64,000 nt of DNA from Pratylenchus scribneri (taxonomy: Eukaryota; Nematoda; Chromadorea; Rhabditida; Pratylenchidae), in NCBI GenBank assembly GCA_030063045.1, contig JAQSEB010000059.1, positions 3,968,001-4,032,000 of the forward strand, read 5' to 3'. Of the stretch, positions 1 to 10,714 are shown piece by piece. Under the pieces are notes generated by a model that saw only the letters and a program-made list of their open reading frames with translations, was not told where the DNA came from and did not search any database. The translations under genes were made by a program, and so were the position numbers. The number at the start of each line of letters is the position of its first letter. Positions within the stretch are counted from its first letter, which is position 1.

Positions 1-78
1 CCCCCCCCTCCTCCTCCCCTGAATTGCGCGGAATTATTTGGCCCAATTCTCCTTCATTCCATTCCAATTCAGAACATT

Positions 79-2619
79 TTGTCCCTTTGCCTTTTGATGA
101 TGTTTTCATTTTCCTCCATTCTCCTCCTCTTTTTGTCCATCCAAATCCAATTCATTTTGGCCAATTCAATCACTTCCCCGGCATTGTTCATGGATCGGGA
201 GGGATGCGGCGAAACCAAAGGATGTTTATTTAAGCCGGCTGGATGCAGTCAGTCGCCAAAAAAAAATTATCAGAATATTTCTATTCTTTCAGATCCAATG
301 TTGGATTGTTCCTTCGGTTGGTCAATTCTCTCTAATTCCCCCTTTTTTTCCATCAATTCAAATAATTCATTTTTAGCCATCATTTTCTCCGTAATTGGCC
401 CAAATCGTTTAAATGTCCAGGTCCTCCTTTCTTCCCTAAATAATTTCCTATTTTGTTGACTTGTAGATGACTGCCCAAAGTTTGGTGCCGGCCCCCTCCC
501 TTCAATATGTGGCCATTGGCTTCTCAAATGATATGAGAATGGTAATTAATTATTGGCCTAATTTGGGTCTATTTTTGTTGGTTTATGTTGAGAATTTTTT
601 TAATCCAAACAAAGCTTAAATCCAATCAAGCAAATGGGTCAATTATGCCTTTGAATGTTCTTTCATTCATTTCCCTCGCCAGTCACCGCCATCCATTTGC
701 GTCATTCCCCCCTACCCCAAATACTCGCGCATCTTCATTTGCCCCAATAAATTAATTGTTATCAAATTTGATTGGAAAAAAACAACAAAACCATCAAAAA
801 AGAACACCGCTACCCCATTTTTAGTTAACAATATTTTGGGTGATGTAGAGGAGAATGTCTTTCTTGGGGGATGGCCAAAGTCACATTGCCTCCCCCAAAA
901 ATGGTGAAATGAATCAAAGAAGAGGCCAAATTGATCCAATTAAAGTTGGGCAGGGGGAAGGTGTTCACGGCCATATCGGCCCATTGGATTGACGCATTTG
1001 GCGGGAATTAGAAAAAGTGCAAAAATGGATGGATGGTGGACAAACCACGCGAATTCCAATTTTATGGGATGAACAATGAAGGGACTAAAATAAAAAATTT
1101 CAATGAAATGGAATGGAATGGAATATGTTTGTAAAATGACAAAAAAAATAGGAATTAAAGGTTTTTGTCAAATCGGGGATATTAATCCTCGGTTTTCATC
1201 GGCGGCATTGGGGCTGGTGAATCTGTCATAATTAGCTCCAAATAAGGCATTTAATTTGTTATTCCATATTTCGGACAATTCTCTCACTTCTGGCCCTGAG
1301 GCAAAATTCACTCAAATTGCTTTCCTCTTATTGAGCAATGAAAAGGATGATTTATAATATTATAATTGGGCATTTTTGCTAGGGCGATGATTTTGTGACG
1401 GAATGTGTGCTCAGTCCCGATGGAAGTATGTTCAATGATGTGGACGTTTTTGCCTCCTACAACATTGATAGGACCAGCAATGATCGGACAATATTCAACA
1501 AGGTTGGTCATTCAACAATTTTGGTGAATGGAATGGCCTTTTGATGGGGAATGAGATAGTACGGCAATAATATTTATTCATAATGAATTTGTAAGAAAAA
1601 GTAATATTTTAATTAAGACTGAACGTTCTCTGTTTTTCGACGATGTTCGAGGCGAAATGATTGATGGCCGGTTGTATTGTTCATTTGTGCAATGTAAGGA
1701 AGGAGGGAGGATTATTTGATTAACAGTGGGTTGAGGAGGAATATGGTACATATTTCGTGTTTAATAATGTTGGAAATAGAATATCCAAAAGGGGAATACG
1801 GGAAAGGACACCTATGATTAGTATAGTATAAGTAGAATTCAAGGTCATTTTGGGTAATTAAAATAATTATTCCAATTCTAATGATGAGGGAGAACTTCCT
1901 TCAAGAAGTTTTTCAAGTGCTTTCCCCCTCCTTGCCACGTACGAAATCCTATCATGAATTTTGATGTTTGAATTGAACGGGAAAAATTACATTAAATTAA
2001 ACAACTCATTTCGGGCATTTTACAGCTCTTCGTCCTCAATTTTTGCTCTCGAAAGGACCAGCTGATCGAATATGGAATTTGGACAAAAGATTTTGGATTA
2101 TGGGTGCCACGGGAAGTGCCCAGCCAGATGAAATCAACGCACACGATACATCAATGTGAGAATAAAAAGGGAAATTAGAAGCAAAAGCCAAAAAAATTGG
2201 GATTGACGGATTTGGAGTAAATTTAATAGAATGAGAGGGCGTTTAGATTGGTTAGATGTTAGATCAAGGTTGGGTGTAGCGTAATCCAAAAGCCGGTCTT
2301 AATCAAAAATACATTCCATTGCTGCAGGGGTTCCCATTTCTACCCGATTGTGTCCTCCCGTGCCATCAATCCATCCCAAATTGGAATCCGCAATTATGAA
2401 TTGCCTCCCCCCTACGGCAACAATTCGGCCAAAATGGCCCCAATCTTGCACGAAATGAGGGCATCTCCTATTTCAAACGGAAGGGAAAATGGAAACGATG
2501 TGCCAAAAGAGCCAGTTGACAATAATGATGGGCCGAGGAATAAGCCGAAATTGGAATTTGCCCTAATTGCCACATTCTTCTCCATCTTCATTTTCTTCTT
2601 CTCCATTCATGCTGTATAA
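79..2619 (+). CDS. Secreted or membrane-anchored DOMON-domain protein
   Basis: This gene encodes a predicted extracellular DOMON-domain protein; the domain usually binds haem or sugar. The start at 79 gives a strong signal peptide, a hydrophobic run ending near ILANS. The conserved cysteine opening CGETKGCLFKPAGC then joins NPMLDC across an intron (exon 1 ends about 247, exon 2 begins 293). Further exons carry YVAIGFSNDMRM (468-540), GDDFVTECVL (about 1381-1500), a cysteine-bearing segment LFVLNFCSRKDQ (about 2027-2157) and HFYPIVSSRA (from about 2329). These follow the usual DOMON order. The C-terminus ends in a hydrophobic stretch, LIATFFSIFIFFFSIHAV, just before the stop, which suggests a GPI signal or a tail anchor. 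No partner catalytic domain, such as a monooxygenase or cytochrome b561 domain, is visible. The end of exon 2 is the least certain boundary. Specific function unknown. Confidence 0.75.
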
Positions 2620-3507
2620 AAATGAATGAAAACCTTGGGCCAAGGCATGCACTTCTTGATGGGAGGAGAACATTAAATAAATACCCCAATCATTTATATC
2701 CCAGTATTAAGAAAAAAAATATGAAATTCCATCAATTTGAACAAAATTGTCTCCCCAATCCTGCTTCCATTTTTATGAATATTTTATACGGGTTTTTACA
2801 TCACTTCTGCCGGCCTTCTCTCCTCATCTAACAAAACATTTTCATTAATCATTATTCGTGTATTTTCCCTAAAATTTTTCTCTTTTTATGTTTTTATCTT
2901 TCTAATCTAATGATTATTAAAGCATTTATAAAAGAGGCTTTTCCGATTATTTTGATACCAAATTTGAAAAATTACAAAACATTATTTATATCAAAAGATA
3001 GGCAATTTTCTGCCCTATCGAATAATACCAAGATCACCAATAATGGTTAGGATTGAAGGAAGTTATGAATGTGCAAAGATGGGCCAATATTGGCTGGGGC
3101 GCCTCCTCAAATACAAGGGAAAGGGAAGATTCTTCCTGGCTGCTGAGTACTGTACTGACTGACGTGATGGAAGGGCCTCTGCTATACAGTACTCCTCTCC
3201 CTTCCCTTTAATCAACGAATGAGTGATTGGCATTTGACATGCCCTAAGGCAGTTTAACCCGACTATTCATTTCTTGGGAGAACCCAATACTTTCTTAGGG
3301 AGAATATGCAATGAATTTGTGGTTTGTGCTTATTTTTCGGAAGCTTATAAAACTCAATCAATGGATGAAACAATTTTAATGGTATGCCCATCCAATCTTT
3401 TCCCATAATTTGAACATTAAATTAAAAAACAATATTCAATTTTATCAAAATTCAAAAATAAAGTTGATTTGGAATAAATTGAAGTGAGATTTATTGAAAG
3501 GATCAAA
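2620..3507. other. Intergenic region with an imperfect hairpin
   Basis: This region separates the DOMON gene from the convergent pICln gene. The left half is AT-rich 3' sequence with AATAAA-like signals near 2677. Around 3115-3208 there is an imperfect inverted repeat: a purine arm AAGGGAAAGGGAAG, an inner perfect 10-bp arm GAGTACTGTA (3145-3154) with its complement TACAGTACTC (3185-3194), and a pyrimidine arm up to 3208. I see no open reading frame of note. An AATAAA on the minus strand at 3490-3495 lies 13 nt after the pICln stop and probably serves as its polyadenylation signal. Confidence 0.5.
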
Positions 3508-4357
3508 TCAATGGTCTGCCATTTCATCCTCTTCTTCATAATGATTGCCGCCATTAAGGTCTTCTTCTTCTTCGCCTTCCTCATCTTCATCATCGTCGCC
3601 AAACATTTCACCATTTTCTAAATTATTTTGGAATAAAGTCGAAAAGAATCAGATAAAATTCACCTGAAAGTCCATCATCCGGTTCCGGATTCAATTCCTG
3701 GCATTTATTCAATGTGGCGAACAATTCGGAAACTATTAATTAAATTTAAAATTTGTTTTATGATTTTGAAAATTACTTTGTGCAGAATTGGCGGGAATAA
3801 GGCGAAATGCAACTGTTTTCACTTCATCTTCTTCCTCTTCATCGTCCTCTTCAATATCCATTTCATCCGGTGTGTATTCAACACCTAAATAAAATAGGCA
3901 AAAATTATTTAATTTCACATTTTAATTTTGGAACCTGCTTTGGCCGTGTCAATCATTGTGAAAAGGCATGGCTCCGAAAAATCCTCGTTTGAAGTGGACA
4001 CAGCATGCACCACAATTGAAGGGATGGGCAGTCGAAGACCTTTCCTAGTTGCGGGATTCATCCAAATCATTTGACTTAAAATGTTTTATAAATAAAAAGA
4101 TCGGATTATTTAACAAACCGATCGGTGAGGAACAGAATACCCTGGCCAAGGCAATCCTTCTCCCAATAAGCCTAATAAATAAGGGTTTATTATTGAGTAA
4201 AATTGTTATTTTTGTCCCATTTTTGATTATTACTACTTTTGTTTTTAATTATTCTTTTAAATTTTTAATGAAATGAGAATTATAAACTGACCACAACTTG
4301 GTTCTCCGTTGCCATTACATTTTCACTTGGCTCTTCGCAATCTTGCATAACAATCAT
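3508..4357 (-). CDS. CLNS1A: Methylosome subunit pICln (chloride nucleotide-sensitive channel 1A)
   Basis: pICln is the PRMT5-methylosome adaptor that hands Sm proteins to the SMN complex for snRNP assembly; it acts in the cytoplasm and nucleus. Five exons are visible. Exon 1 begins MIVMQDCEEPSENV. Exon 2 contains GQGILFLTDR, which matches the start of the pICln PH-like fold. Exon 3 contains LPIPSIVVHAVS, the counterpart of the family's YPTISLHALS. An acidic loop follows with TPDEMDIEEDDEEEEDE and then KTVAFRLIPA. The next exon has LNKCQELNPEPDD, aligned with CQALHPDPED in vertebrates, and the last is an acidic tail ending EEEDEMADH. The chosen ATG follows AAA and has an in-frame stop upstream. 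It is divergent from CPSF4, with 432 bp between the two ATGs. Identification rests on colinear motifs over the whole length. Confidence 0.88.
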
Positions 4358-4789
4358 TTTGTCGAAAGTAAATTTATTTTTATAATTTACCTTTATCTAA
4401 TTTATCTAATTTTTTTTGTTTTATTTTGCTTTCTTGCTGCGCGATGAGGGTAATGATTAATTGAGGATAGCAGCAAAAGGAAAAGGAAAAAGTAAAAAGA
4501 TCAAATTTGGATAAATTTTCATTTTCTCAAATAATAAAAAAATATATTTAAATATTTAACAAATTCCCTTTTTCATCGCTTTTTCATTCCCGAGTTCGGA
4601 GCGGAGTTCCAATTTTCCGTCTCCGATTTATTGGAAACAAAAGTTCGTTTAATTGATTATGTTTATTGCTAGTTCTAGTTTAGAATATAGGTTAAAGGAT
4701 AGATTTATAAAGTTAAACGATTTTTAACTAAATTAATTTAATATTTTTATTTCATTTTCAAGATTTTGCCAGAATATTAATCAATTAAA

Positions 4790-5906
4790 ATGCATCATTT
4801 TATGAATGGCGATGGGCCATTCAAACAGCAGCCATTGACAATCGAAATGGCATTAGCAGAACCACCTGCTTGTCTTACTGAAGTGGAAGAAATGTTAATT
4901 GAACAGCGAGGACTTCATGAGGTAAAAATTACATTATTAAAAACAAAATAACTCATTTCAAAAAAGCTTCCTTTCCCTGGAATGGACAAAAGTGGCCGCG
5001 GTGTTTGTATGAAAAATGAAGCAAAAGCATGCCAAATGGGCCCCCTCTGTCCTCTTCGTCACATCATCAAGGATAAGCAGGTTGTATGCAAACATTGGCT
5101 CCGTGGTCTTTGCAAGAAAGGCGACCAATGTGAATTTTTGCATGAATATGATTTAAGCCGAATGCCAGAGTGCTTCTTCTTTTCCAAATATTGTAAGTTG
5201 ATTTATATAAATGTTTATATATTCTTTGTTAATTTAGTGGCCTGCAGCAATCGGGAATGCCCATTTCGCCACATCGACCCGGAAAGCAAAATAAAGGATT
5301 GTCCATGGTTTGATCGAGGCTTTTGCCGGCATGGGCCATTTTGCAAAAATCGACACAAACGACGGGTCTTTTGTCCACTGTTTTTGTTGGGCTTTTGCCC
5401 AGAAGGGCCACTTTGCAAATTTTCGCATCCATCCTTTGAATTGCCTCCGGCCGACCCTCCGCCACGACCAAATTTTAGGCCGAATTATGCAGTAACTTGT
5501 CACAATTGCCATGAAAGAGGTTTGGTTTTAGAGACGAAAATAAATTTAATTGATTGGAATTGTTAGGCCACAAAGCAACGCATTGTCCTCATTTGCCGGC
5601 CCAAACTCAATTGCATCAAGTGGATGCCAATAAACTCAAACAATACGCCACACAGGCTCAAGAGCAGCAACGGAGGAATATTGTAAATAATTCAACTGGG
5701 GATATTCTTTTAAATATTTATTTTAGGCTGACATCACTTGCTATAAATGCGGCGAAAAAGGCCATTATGCGAACAGATGCACAAAAGGGATTTTGGCATT
5801 TTTGTCGAATACAGGCGACCAACAACGAGCAGAAAATCAACAAATCGGCGGACGAAGCCAGGAGCCAAAAGGAATGCAAAGGCTGAGCGAAGGGCAAGAA
5901 AATTGA
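4790..5906 (+). CDS. CPSF4: Cleavage and polyadenylation specificity factor subunit 4 (CPSF30)
   Basis: CPSF30 is the CPSF subunit that recognises the AAUAAA signal in nuclear pre-mRNA 3' processing. Five CCCH fingers occur in order: CMKNEAKACQMGPLCPLRH, CKHWLRGLCKKGDQCEFLH, one beginning CFFFSKY that is split by an intron, CPWFDRGFCRHGPFCKNRH and CPLFLLGFCPEGPLCKFSH. Two CCHC zinc knuckles follow, CHNCHERGHKATHC and CYKCGEKGHYANRC, each interrupted by or near a short intron (for example about 5520-5566, 47 nt). Two knuckles are usual in invertebrate CPSF30. The stop at 5904 is reached by splicing at about 5728 into the frame reading DITCYKCGEKG. The PCGF gene starts only 162 bp downstream on the same strand, so the two may form an operon. 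Confidence 0.95.
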
Positions 5907-6068
5907 TGAGAACAAATATTTCAAACAAATTTCACTTTTTTTTTTCTCAATTTCTAATGATAAATATATTGTAAAAATTAAATTGTATGGATATATTGGT
6001 TTTTTACCAAAAAATATATTTTTGTTTCTGCCATATATTTTGTTAATCAATTTTTATATAAAGAGAGG

Positions 6069-7415
6069 ATGAGTTCGAAAAGAAAATATGCATCGGAGAG
6101 GAATAATAATGGAAGTTCATCAAATGGAAATGCGAATTTGGAGGATTTTGACCAGCCATCATCATCCGCAAAAATGGCCCGATACATTGAAAATTTGGTC
6201 TCAATAAATGGATTGAACGCTCATATGTAAGTTTAAAATTAATTTAATGAGAAGATTGCATTTAGTCAAATAAATTTAAATTATAAATAATAAAATTTAT
6301 TGCTTATTTTGTATTTTAATTTCAACTTTTCAGTAGCTGTCCACTTTGCAATGGATATTTTGTTGATGCCACCACTGTACTGGATTGTCTGCACACTTTT
6401 TGTAAATCTTGTCTGCTCAAATATTTTCAAGGTTTTTTCAAAAAAATTGCATCTTTTATTAAATGTTTAATCTCCTAACATTTTCAGATAACACGGATTG
6501 TCCAAAATGCCATAACCAAATCCACCAATCCCATCCTTCGCATTATGTCGCCTTCGATCGAACGATGCAGGACCTGGTCTACAAATTGGTTCCGGGAATG
6601 CAAAATGATGAGCAACGACGCCGTGAACAATTCAAACAACGGCAAAAGGCAAAGGAAGCATGCGAATTGAATGGAAAAGAAACAACATCGAATGGGCGGG
6701 CAGGGTCATCTTCTTTGTCGGGGGCAGAGGATTCTGGCATTTCCAATTCATCCATGGAGGATGAATCCAGCACCACTGGAAATGCGACAAAAGGTTGGGT
6801 TTGAAGGGGGAATATACAAATGCAATTATATTTTAATATTTTCAGCAGATGAAGAGAATAACAAAGGAATTGGAAGTGGTGGCGGTGTTGGTGGTGGTGG
6901 GTGTTGTGCCGTTGGCCAAGACTCGACTATTGCACATCGAAGGGTAAATATTTTGAATTGATAATGAACATATTTAAAATTAAAAGAGTGATGAGTTAGT
7001 TCTGATTCATTTGGTGCCCGACGACGAACTCAAACCAATTGACCGTTCATTTGTGCGTTTATCAGGTTAATTAATAATTAATTTAATATATTCTCTACCC
7101 AAAATATTAATTTTAGCTTTTGCCACCGTGAATACAGTCAAACGACTGCTCGCATATTTGGTTTTCGATGACATCACAAAATATAATGAATTCGACATAT
7201 TCTGCAATCGGGAATTGATGGGACGCGACTACTCAATGGTAAATTAAAATTATGGGTTTTAAAGGATCAATAATAAATTAGTTTGGGGTGGGGTTGGAAT
7301 ACTTTAATTTAATCAAATAAGATTTATTTGATTTTAGGCTTTCATAACCAAAACTCGATGGCGCAATCGACTGGAACCGGTGATATTGATGTATAAGGCA
7401 CATTTGGATTTCTAA
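6069..7415 (+). CDS. Polycomb group RING finger protein (PCGF3/5-like)
   Basis: This is a PCGF-type subunit of PRC1, which pairs with RING1 to ubiquitinate histone H2A in the nucleus. A low-complexity N-terminus leads to a C3HC4 [24 protein letters not shown] followed by [10 protein letters not shown] and CPKC. The family-specific segment [20 protein letters not shown] and then KLVPGMQ comes next. A serine/glycine-rich linker follows, including [11 protein letters not shown]. The C-terminal RAWUL ubiquitin-like domain contains [29 protein letters not shown] and TKTRWR, ending with MYKAHLDF. The C. elegans counterpart would be of the mig-32 type. The segment [15 protein letters not shown] is closest to PCGF3/5. 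The gene lies 162 bp after CPSF4 and has an acceptor-like AAAG a few bases before the ATG, compatible with trans-splicing. Confidence 0.92.
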
Positions 7416-7861
7416 TATTATTGAAAGATGATTCTCAATGAATGAATGAATGAATGAATGATGGACAATTAAATTGGAATAAATGATTCATAATTCTTTC
7501 TCAGTTCTTTCGGAAATAAATGTATTTTTCGTAATTATGGATTGTTTTGGAAAATAATTAAAATGTTTTGTTTTTATTATGTTTTTTGAATGCATTTAAA
7601 GAGGAATAAATTTATTCAAATTCAAAAACATTCTGCTGTGTGTTTATTTATAATTTATGGGGAAAAACAATGAAACAAAAAAATTTATATTATCAATAAA
7701 AGTTGGAAGGGAAATGTTTTATCTGAACAATAAAATAAATTTGGCCATTAAACAAAATCACATTAAAATGGGGGAATATATGTGTTGGAAAAATCCCGAT
7801 AAATTCGTCATTAAATAAACAAATAAGTACCATCCATGCTTCTATTTGTGTTGAAAGTCAT
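7416..7861. other. Convergent 3' intergenic region
   Basis: This stretch holds the 3' ends of PCGF (+) and TM9SF3 (-). It has a short TGAA microsatellite at about 7434-7462 and several AATAAA signals on both strands. I see no gene. Confidence 0.6.
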
Positions 7862-10272
7862 TCAATCCAATTTAATTCGAGAGTAGATTTTGTGGACAAA
7901 ACTGGCGCTGGACACATAGCCAACAGTGCCACAAAGAAGTCCAATTGCGAGGCAAAAGAGGAACATGTAGGAAAAATAGAAGGTTGTTTGGAATAAACCA
8001 TACATTCTAAAATAATAAAAATTAATGTTCATCATTATTTTTGGGATTACTTTGTCTTGAAGAAATAATAGTAAAATGCATAGTTGTAGACGTAAAGGGC
8101 AACGGAAGCACCGGAGGCAAAACTTGTCCATCTCCTAAAATATATTGATTAATATGATAATTATATTAAATATAAATGAACCATCGATAATCTTCGGCAT
8201 TGAGCAAGAAATATGTGCCAACAATGCTCACACAGGCAGTCACAACAATCAAAATTAGAGCAACCAAAAGCATAAACCTATATTTATTAATTCCGGGATA
8301 TTTTTATATCGATTAAAAAAATTGCAAACCCATAAACGTAGTAGATTTTGTAGGCCCAAAAGCTGGTGAAAATGAAATACCTGATGAGGAATTAGAATAA
8401 ATATAAAATAATTAAAAAGTAAAAGAATGTTACATTTCGATGAAAATTGAGCCAAATGGAAGGAAACCGGCGCCAATGGCAATTACGTACGGCTCCAAAT
8501 ACCATTTTTTGTCCGGAATTGGACGGGGCACAACATTGATTCGGCATGGAATATCGGCTTGGCCTTTGACACTTCGGCCAATTAAAGTGCCAATCAAATT
8601 GAGTGGAATGACGACGAAAACACAAATTGCCACAATGGCCAACTATTTAAGTGGAATATATTGAATAATTTAAATAAACAAAAACCATGGTAGTGAAGGG
8701 GATTGCCCGAGAGGCATGATAGCCAATTGCCACTGCATTCACGCCCAAAGCCATTGCGGCCAAAATGCAGGGAAGGAGGAGGGCCCCAACCAACATTTGC
8801 TTAATCCAACGTTTTCCACCCACACGGCTGTGTTTAATTTTTATTTTGTTTTATTAAATTTAAATAAATTACCTATACATTCCACCGCCGAAGCAACCAT
8901 TGATTGGCGTAGTGATTGCATAAACTAAAAGAAAAATAATTCAATTTTTAGCGAAAAAAAATCACCAAAAATCGCAGCACTCAACAATGATCCACGTTCG
9001 GTGTAAAATTCGGAAATAATTGCCAACATAATTGTAATTAATGTGGCACTGATTAAATGATAACCAGTTCCAATAATGGAGGAGAAAAGTAAACTAAAAA
9101 TGCAAAATAGAGTTAGTTTAAATTAATTGATAATTTACGGATATGCCGGTGCACGGAATACATCGCCTTTAAAGTAAATTGATAAATTATTTTATTCAAA
9201 TAAATTAAATATACCATGAACTTGTTTCCAACCATAATCATCCGGCAAGTCCAAATCCTCCTCCGGGTCTTTGTCCTCTTTGTGGTAACGGGCATAGTCC
9301 TTGTTGAGTGTTCGAAGAAGAATCATCCAAACGAGGCCAACCAAGAAAACAACCATCATAAATGAATTGAAAATGGAGAACCAATGAATCTGAAATTAAC
9401 AAAAATTAAATATAAATAAAATAATAATCAAACTCGATGTTGGAAGAAACTTGGGTCCAAATATCGATCGAAACGTTTGTCAAATTGAACATCCGTTTGC
9501 TTCCAAACCACTTCATAGGTGAATGTCAATTCCATATTCGCTTGGATTTCCTTCTTCTCTTCCGCCGTCACATCAACTTGGACAATCTGCAAAATTTAAA
9601 TTATTTTATTCATTTTTTGTTTAATAAACTAACATTGTTTCCATTGTATCCAATTTCAAACTTTTTGTGTGTATAAATGAACGAAGAACCAGTCCCTCTT
9701 TCGCCCACCAGAGCTGAAAATAATTTTGAAATATTTTAAAAATATTTTTGAGTAACTTTTTACCCCATATCGGCAATTCATCAACGTACATTTGATACCT
9801 AAAATTTGTTTAATAGTGAATATGTTCTTTAATATTTTTGCCCACCAATAATTATGTTCGACCGCAAAAATGAATGCATCTGCCTCATCCGGTGTCAATG
9901 TTTTCTTGCAAAAGGTGTTTTTAGGCTGATCAATTTTGTAACGAATGTTCATTCCGGAGAATTCCAACTCAACGCCAAGCAATGCCTCCCCAATTGTCTC
10001 ATGGTAATGTTCAATCTTTTTCTTCTCCCCTCGACAAAACGGAAGAGAATAATAATTGTAAGTTTCTTGCCGATTGCTGTATGGGCCGACCTGTAAAATT
10101 TTTTTAAGATTACATTCCAATGTTTAATTTATTTCAAACAAACCGTGTTCATCCACAAAACAACTTCACTGCCTTCCTGGTAAATGTGATCATGTTCATC
10201 AGGGCTAATATTTTGAATAAAAATAATTATGAAGAGAAATAATTGAAAGAATAAATTGTTAGGTCGTAACAT
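7862..10272 (-). CDS. TM9SF3: Transmembrane 9 superfamily member 3 (nonaspanin)
   Basis: TM9SF proteins are nine-span Golgi/endosomal membrane proteins that sort transmembrane cargo. The model begins at 10272 with a signal peptide (MLRPNN followed by a phenylalanine/isoleucine-rich core). The lumenal domain has [49 protein letters not shown] and a downstream YWWA. The membrane half contains the very conserved [40 protein letters not shown] and [10 protein letters not shown]. The C-terminus [16 protein letters not shown] and [22 protein letters not shown] matches the TM9SF3 ending, including the Golgi-retention-like KxD motif. About a dozen short introns cut the gene. Its 5' end faces an intergenic spacer shared tail-to-head with the ACAD gene. 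Confidence 0.95.
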
Positions 10273-10714
10273 TGTTTTTGTTTTCTCTGTAATTTTATAC
10301 AATCATTTTTTAACGAACTGGTTTTATTTTATTGAACAACGTGGCTCATTTCGGCATCAAAAACCGGATTCATTTTTTTATTGTTCCTTGATTGAGGTCG
10401 AGGCGAGGTGGGACGTGGGAATGGGATGGATGGATTCACCAAAAGGCTAATTCGCCAACAAAAATTTGTTTAAAATGTAACACAAACCCATACCCCACCA
10501 TAAAGGTTTTTCTTAATTTAGAGGAAATTAATAGAATTCTAATAATATGACATAAATGAAAGCATTATTTTCATATTTTATTCAAAATAAAGATGATTTA
10601 TTAAACATTTAATTTCGTATTGTAAGTCATTTCTTTAAAATTTTATCAATTATCATATATCAAAATATATAATAGCATGAAGTAATGAATGAGAAAATAG
10701 GATAACAAATATAA
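10273..10714. other. Intergenic spacer
   Basis: This spacer lies between the TM9SF3 start and the ACAD-like 3' end, both on the minus strand. It is AT-rich with homopolymer runs. No open frame, RNA gene or repeat stands out. Confidence 0.5.
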
